A DNA stretch of 6,075 nt from DASUFF01 sp036274695 (GTDB lineage Bacteria; UBA10199; JACPAL01; GCA-016699445): assembly GCA_036274695.1 (NCBI GenBank), contig DASUFF010000002.1, positions 1 to 6,075 on the forward strand, given 5' to 3'. Numbering within the stretch: the stretch's first letter is position 1; every line of letters starts with the position of its first letter. This document shows positions 3,281-6,075 of the stretch, piece by piece. The position numbers were made by a program, and so were the translations under genes. Under the pieces are notes generated by a model. That model was not told where the DNA came from. It ran no database searches and worked only from the letters and a program-made list of their open reading frames with translations.

Positions 3281-6075
3281 ATGTGGGAGTTTCTGGAAGA
3301 GTTGCCTTCGAGCGGGATGAGCCGCGTCTTCCGGGCGAGGTCGCCGGAAGGCATGGAAGTCGCGGTCAAGGTCGTCCCTCCGGATCTGAGGGAGGAAATC
3401 GCATCCCTAAAAGAGGAAGTCCGTTTCTTAAGCCGCCTTCGGCACCCGAACCTGGTTCCCCTCCTGGGATTTTCCGAGCGGAGCGCCGAGGTTTTCGGGG
3501 AAGACCGGGGGCCCTGCTATTGGATGGAATATGTCGAAGGATCGGAGATTCTCGTCGCGGCGCGCGGCCGGGATCCGTCCGTCGTCTTCGAATGGTTTCG
3601 CGGTTGCCTTGACGCCCTGAAATACATCCATTCGCAGAACGTCCTGCACGGCGATCTTTCCCCCCGAAACATCCTCGTCGACCGCGAGGGGAAGCCCAGG
3701 CTCCTGGACTTCGGTCTCTCTTCCCTCCTCTCTCAATCTTCATCGTTCAATCCCCGGCGCATCCCCCTTCCCGCCGCCACTCTTCCCTATGTCGCCCCCG
3801 AGCGTTTAGGCGGCGTCCAGCGGCCGGCGGGCGATCTCTTTTCGCTGGGAACGATCTTTTATGAGGCGCTCGCCGGTGTCCATCCCAGGGCCGGATGCCG
3901 GGATTATCGCGATCTCCTGAGGGCGGCGCCGAAACCCTTGTTGGAAACGGCGCCCGGCCTCGGTTCGAGGTGGGCCCTTTGGGCCCGCGTCATCGACCGG
4001 ATGGTCGAACGCGACCTCGTCCGCCGCTTTGCGGGCGTCGATGAAGTCGCCGAGGCGCTGGGAGACGGGAAGATCCCTTTCGCCCCTCGAAAGGCTTACG
4101 AATACCATGCCGCCGTCATGATCGAGGCGGAACCGCACTTCGAAAAGCTCGGCGAAGTCCTCTCCCGACCCGGACCATCGGCGGTCTTTTGCGTTCACGG
4201 AGTCGCCGGCGTCGGAAAGAAGCGTTTCTTGAAGGAAGCGGCGACGGAGTGCCTGCTTCGGAACGTGCCCTGCCGCGTCTTCTACGGCCCCGAAGAGGCG
4301 ATGCGCTTTTTCGCGGGGGAAAAAAGACCGGATGGGATCGTCTTTCTGGAATGGAACGACGACGAGTTGAACGAACGATTCAAAAGGCCGCTCGGCCGCC
4401 TCCTGAAGGGCGACGGAGTGAGCGAGATTCATCTCCAAAACTTAAGCCCCGAGGGGACTCGCGCCTTCCTGGCGCCGCTCGGACCCCGCTTCGAAGAGAT
4501 TCGCGGCGACATCTTCGAGATAACCGGCGGCAATCCGCTCCTGCTGGTCGAATCCGTCGGCCTCCTCCAGGAGTCGGGCTCGACCGCGGGTCTGAAAAAT
4601 ACGCTGTCCTCTTTGAAGAAGGACTCCTCTCTTCAGGCCCTGGTCGCTCTTCGCCTCCGGTCGCTGGGTCCTTCGGAGCTTCGGATCCTCGCGGTCCTCG
4701 CGGCGGCCCGCTATCCCGTGACGTCCCGATCGCTCCAAGAGGTGTTGGGAGAAGCGCGCGAAGTTTTCTCGTTGCTCCCGTCCCTCGTCGAGCGCGGCCT
4801 CGTGATCGTTCAGGGCGCCGCCTATCGGCTGGCGTTCTCGTTCCTGGAGCCGACCGTCCTCCAACGGCTTTCGGACGAAGAAAAGGAGAAGGTTCACGAA
4901 CGCTGGCTCCAAACGCTCCGGGGGACACCCTACCCCCATCCCCAAAGGCTTCGCCATGCCCTTGCCCTTTGGGACGAGAACGAGGTCTTCGAAGGGGCGC
5001 GCCGGACGGCCGAATCTTTGAGGGAGAAGGGAAGGAAGGACGAGGCGCTCGAGATCGCGAACGAGGCCCTCGCCATCATGAAGGACCGCGACGAGACTTC
5101 CCGTCTCCTCCGCCTGAAGACGAATCTTCTGAACGAACTTGGACGCTTCGAGGCGGCGCTCGAGACGGCGGACGAATGGTTCGGCCTCGACGCCGCCGAC
5201 GAGCCGGCCGCCCTCCGGGCCGTCAAATACTGGTTCGTCACCGGCTCCAACCTCCGCGCCCTGGGCCGTCTGGAGGAATCGTCGGAGCGGCTCAAGCGCT
5301 CCCTTCAGGAGGGAGCGCGGCGTCCGGACTTAAGCCAACGCCCTTTTCCGGCCCGCGCCTGGAATCTCCTGGGAATGAACGCCCTCGACGGAGGAAGGTT
5401 GGGCGAGGCCGGGGATTGCTTTCAAAAGGCCTTGGGGCTCGCGGAGTCGCGGGGCCGCGAGAGGGCCGAGATCTGCCGGAATCTCGCCGCCTCCTTCGCC
5501 CGGGAGGGCGACTGGGGCGAGGCCCGGCGTCACCTGGCCCAGGCTCGGCGGCTTTACGGAGAGGAAGATTTTCACGAGGGCCTGTTCGCGACCCTGTCGC
5601 AGGAGGGTTTCTTGCGCCTCGAGCGCGGCGACGAGGTCGGGGCGGAGGCGGCCTTCGAGGAAGCGGAGAAGATCGCGCGTGAAAGGAGGAACGACCTCCT
5701 CCTCGCCTCGGTCTGGACGAACCTCGGCCTCATCGACCGGAGGCGGGGGCGCTTGGCCCAGGCCCTCGAGCGCCTGACACGCGCGCGCGAGATCCTCGAA
5801 ATTTTGGGAAACCCGAACGACCTGGCCGAAACCTCAAGGCAGCTCGGTCTTTCCGAGGCCGAGGCCGGACGCTTCGACCGCGCCGAGGGGGCGGCCCGGG
5901 ATCTTCGGGATTTGGCGCCCCATTTTCCCGACGCCGCCGCCTTCGCCTGCGAGGTGCTTCAAAGGGTCGAGGCGCTCCGGAACGGCGGACCGGAGACCGA
6001 TTCCGCGTCGCCCGACCTCCTGCGGGAGACCTACGAGGCCCTCCCTCCCGCCCAGCAGGTCACCATCGTCGACCG
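3281..6075 (+). CDS. Ser/Thr kinase-ATPase-TPR multidomain signalling protein, 3' end outside the window
   Basis: At least 931 residues, open at the right edge. Residues about 3-260 are a Hanks-type kinase: Lys30 in VAVKVV, the alpha-C Glu46, HGDLSPRN at 123-130 with Asp125 and Asn130, DFG at 143-145, APE at 172-174, and GDLFSLG at 184-190. The Gly-rich loop reads LPSSGMSRVF where LGxGGMGxVY is usual, so all three loop glycines are replaced. Residues about 280-560 resemble the STAND/AAA-type ATPase of PknK- and MalT-like proteins: a Walker A-like GVAGVGKKR (307-315, Lys in place of the usual Ser/Thr), a weak Walker B-like IVFLEWND (353-360), and TGGNP at 415-419. From about 567 onward are roughly eight TPR-like helical pairs, for example LLGMNALDGGRLGEAGDCFQ. 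Relatives often end in a sigma-54-type AAA+ and HTH or another output domain, which would lie outside. ATG 3281 is the first in-frame ATG and puts the kinase fold exactly at the N-terminus. No Shine-Dalgarno is seen. Confidence 0.92.
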   Translation, partial: MWEFLEELPSSGMSRVFRARSPEGMEVAVKVVPPDLREEIASLKEEVRFLSRLRHPNLVPLLGFSERSAEVFGEDRGPCYWMEYVEGSEILVAARGRDPSVVFEWFRGCLDALKYIHSQNVLHGDLSPRNILVDREGKPRLLDFGLSSLLSQSSSFNPRRIPLPAATLPYVAPERLGGVQRPAGDLFSLGTIFYEALAGVHPRAGCRDYRDLLRAAPKPLLETAPGLGSRWALWARVIDRMVERDLVRRFAGVDEVAEALGDGKIPFAPRKAYEYHAAVMIEAEPHFEKLGEVLSRPGPSAVFCVHGVAGVGKKRFLKEAATECLLRNVPCRVFYGPEEAMRFFAGEKRPDGIVFLEWNDDELNERFKRPLGRLLKGDGVSEIHLQNLSPEGTRAFLAPLGPRFEEIRGDIFEITGGNPLLLVESVGLLQESGSTAGLKNTLSSLKKDSSLQALVALRLRSLGPSELRILAVLAAARYPVTSRSLQEVLGEAREVFSLLPSLVERGLVIVQGAAYRLAFSFLEPTVLQRLSDEEKEKVHERWLQTLRGTPYPHPQRLRHALALWDENEVFEGARRTAESLREKGRKDEALEIANEALAIMKDRDETSRLLRLKTNLLNELGRFEAALETADEWFGLDAADEPAALRAVKYWFVTGSNLRALGRLEESSERLKRSLQEGARRPDLSQRPFPARAWNLLGMNALDGGRLGEAGDCFQKALGLAESRGRERAEICRNLAASFAREGDWGEARRHLAQARRLYGEEDFHEGLFATLSQEGFLRLERGDEVGAEAAFEEAEKIARERRNDLLLASVWTNLGLIDRRRGRLAQALERLTRAREILEILGNPNDLAETSRQLGLSEAEAGRFDRAEGAARDLRDLAPHFPDAAAFACEVLQRVEALRNGGPETDSASPDLLRETYEALPPAQQVTIVD

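Noticed and set aside
3806..4438. Open frame of 210 residues on the minus strand
   Set aside because: It is antisense to the kinase and ATPase domains, with no motif or ribosome-binding site.
4189..5682. Open frame of 497 residues on the + strand
   Set aside because: It lies in another frame of the kinase-ATPase-TPR gene and is dominated by Arg, Gly, Pro and Ser, the usual look of an off-frame reading in GC-rich DNA.

Overview
The window is GC-rich bacterial DNA, probably from a Gram-negative, delta-proteobacterium-like lineage (Myxococcota, Bdellovibrionota or a related group). That guess rests on three things: a large kinase-ATPase-TPR protein, a site-2 protease directly upstream of trpS, and a lipid-free Sec signal peptide. 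No ribosomal RNA or unambiguous marker is present, so the assignment is tentative.

Layout. Positions 1-1519 (minus strand) hold two housekeeping genes: an M50/site-2-protease-family membrane protein, and then the tryptophanyl-tRNA synthetase trpS, which overlaps it by 4 nt and runs off the left edge. A promoter with a 17-bp spacer sits so close to the protease start that the message may be leaderless.

Positions 1572-2698 (minus strand) form a patchwork of small genes. A complete 116-residue stand-alone helix-turn-helix protein resembles the DNA-binding front end of ISNCY-type transposases but has no catalytic domain. A 150-residue orphan protein upstream of it starts at TTG behind a very strong Shine-Dalgarno. 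Next comes a broken signal-peptide gene with an amber codon inside its signal sequence. A second, partial copy of the helix-turn-helix coding sequence (63 bp, 56 matches, six of seven differences at third codon positions) lies on the far side of the 150-residue gene. A further 18-bp exact match to the 3' part of the helix-turn-helix gene lies just downstream of the 142-residue orphan gene. The region therefore looks built by duplication and loss of helix-turn-helix genes around short cargo genes.

Positions 2696-3124 (minus strand) encode a 142-residue helical orphan protein. It is divergent from the + strand gene at 3281, which encodes a Ser/Thr kinase-like domain, a STAND/AAA-type ATPase-like domain and about eight TPR-like repeats, and which continues past the right edge. 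The AT-rich divergent intergenic region (3125-3280) carries three abutting palindromes just upstream of a -10 element that again lies almost on the start codon.

How they relate: the protease and trpS are a translationally coupled housekeeping pair. The kinase-ATPase-TPR protein is a signalling or regulatory scaffold whose nucleotide-binding loops are both atypical. The divergent 142-residue protein may share its control region. The helix-turn-helix patchwork between the two blocks is the most unusual part of the window.
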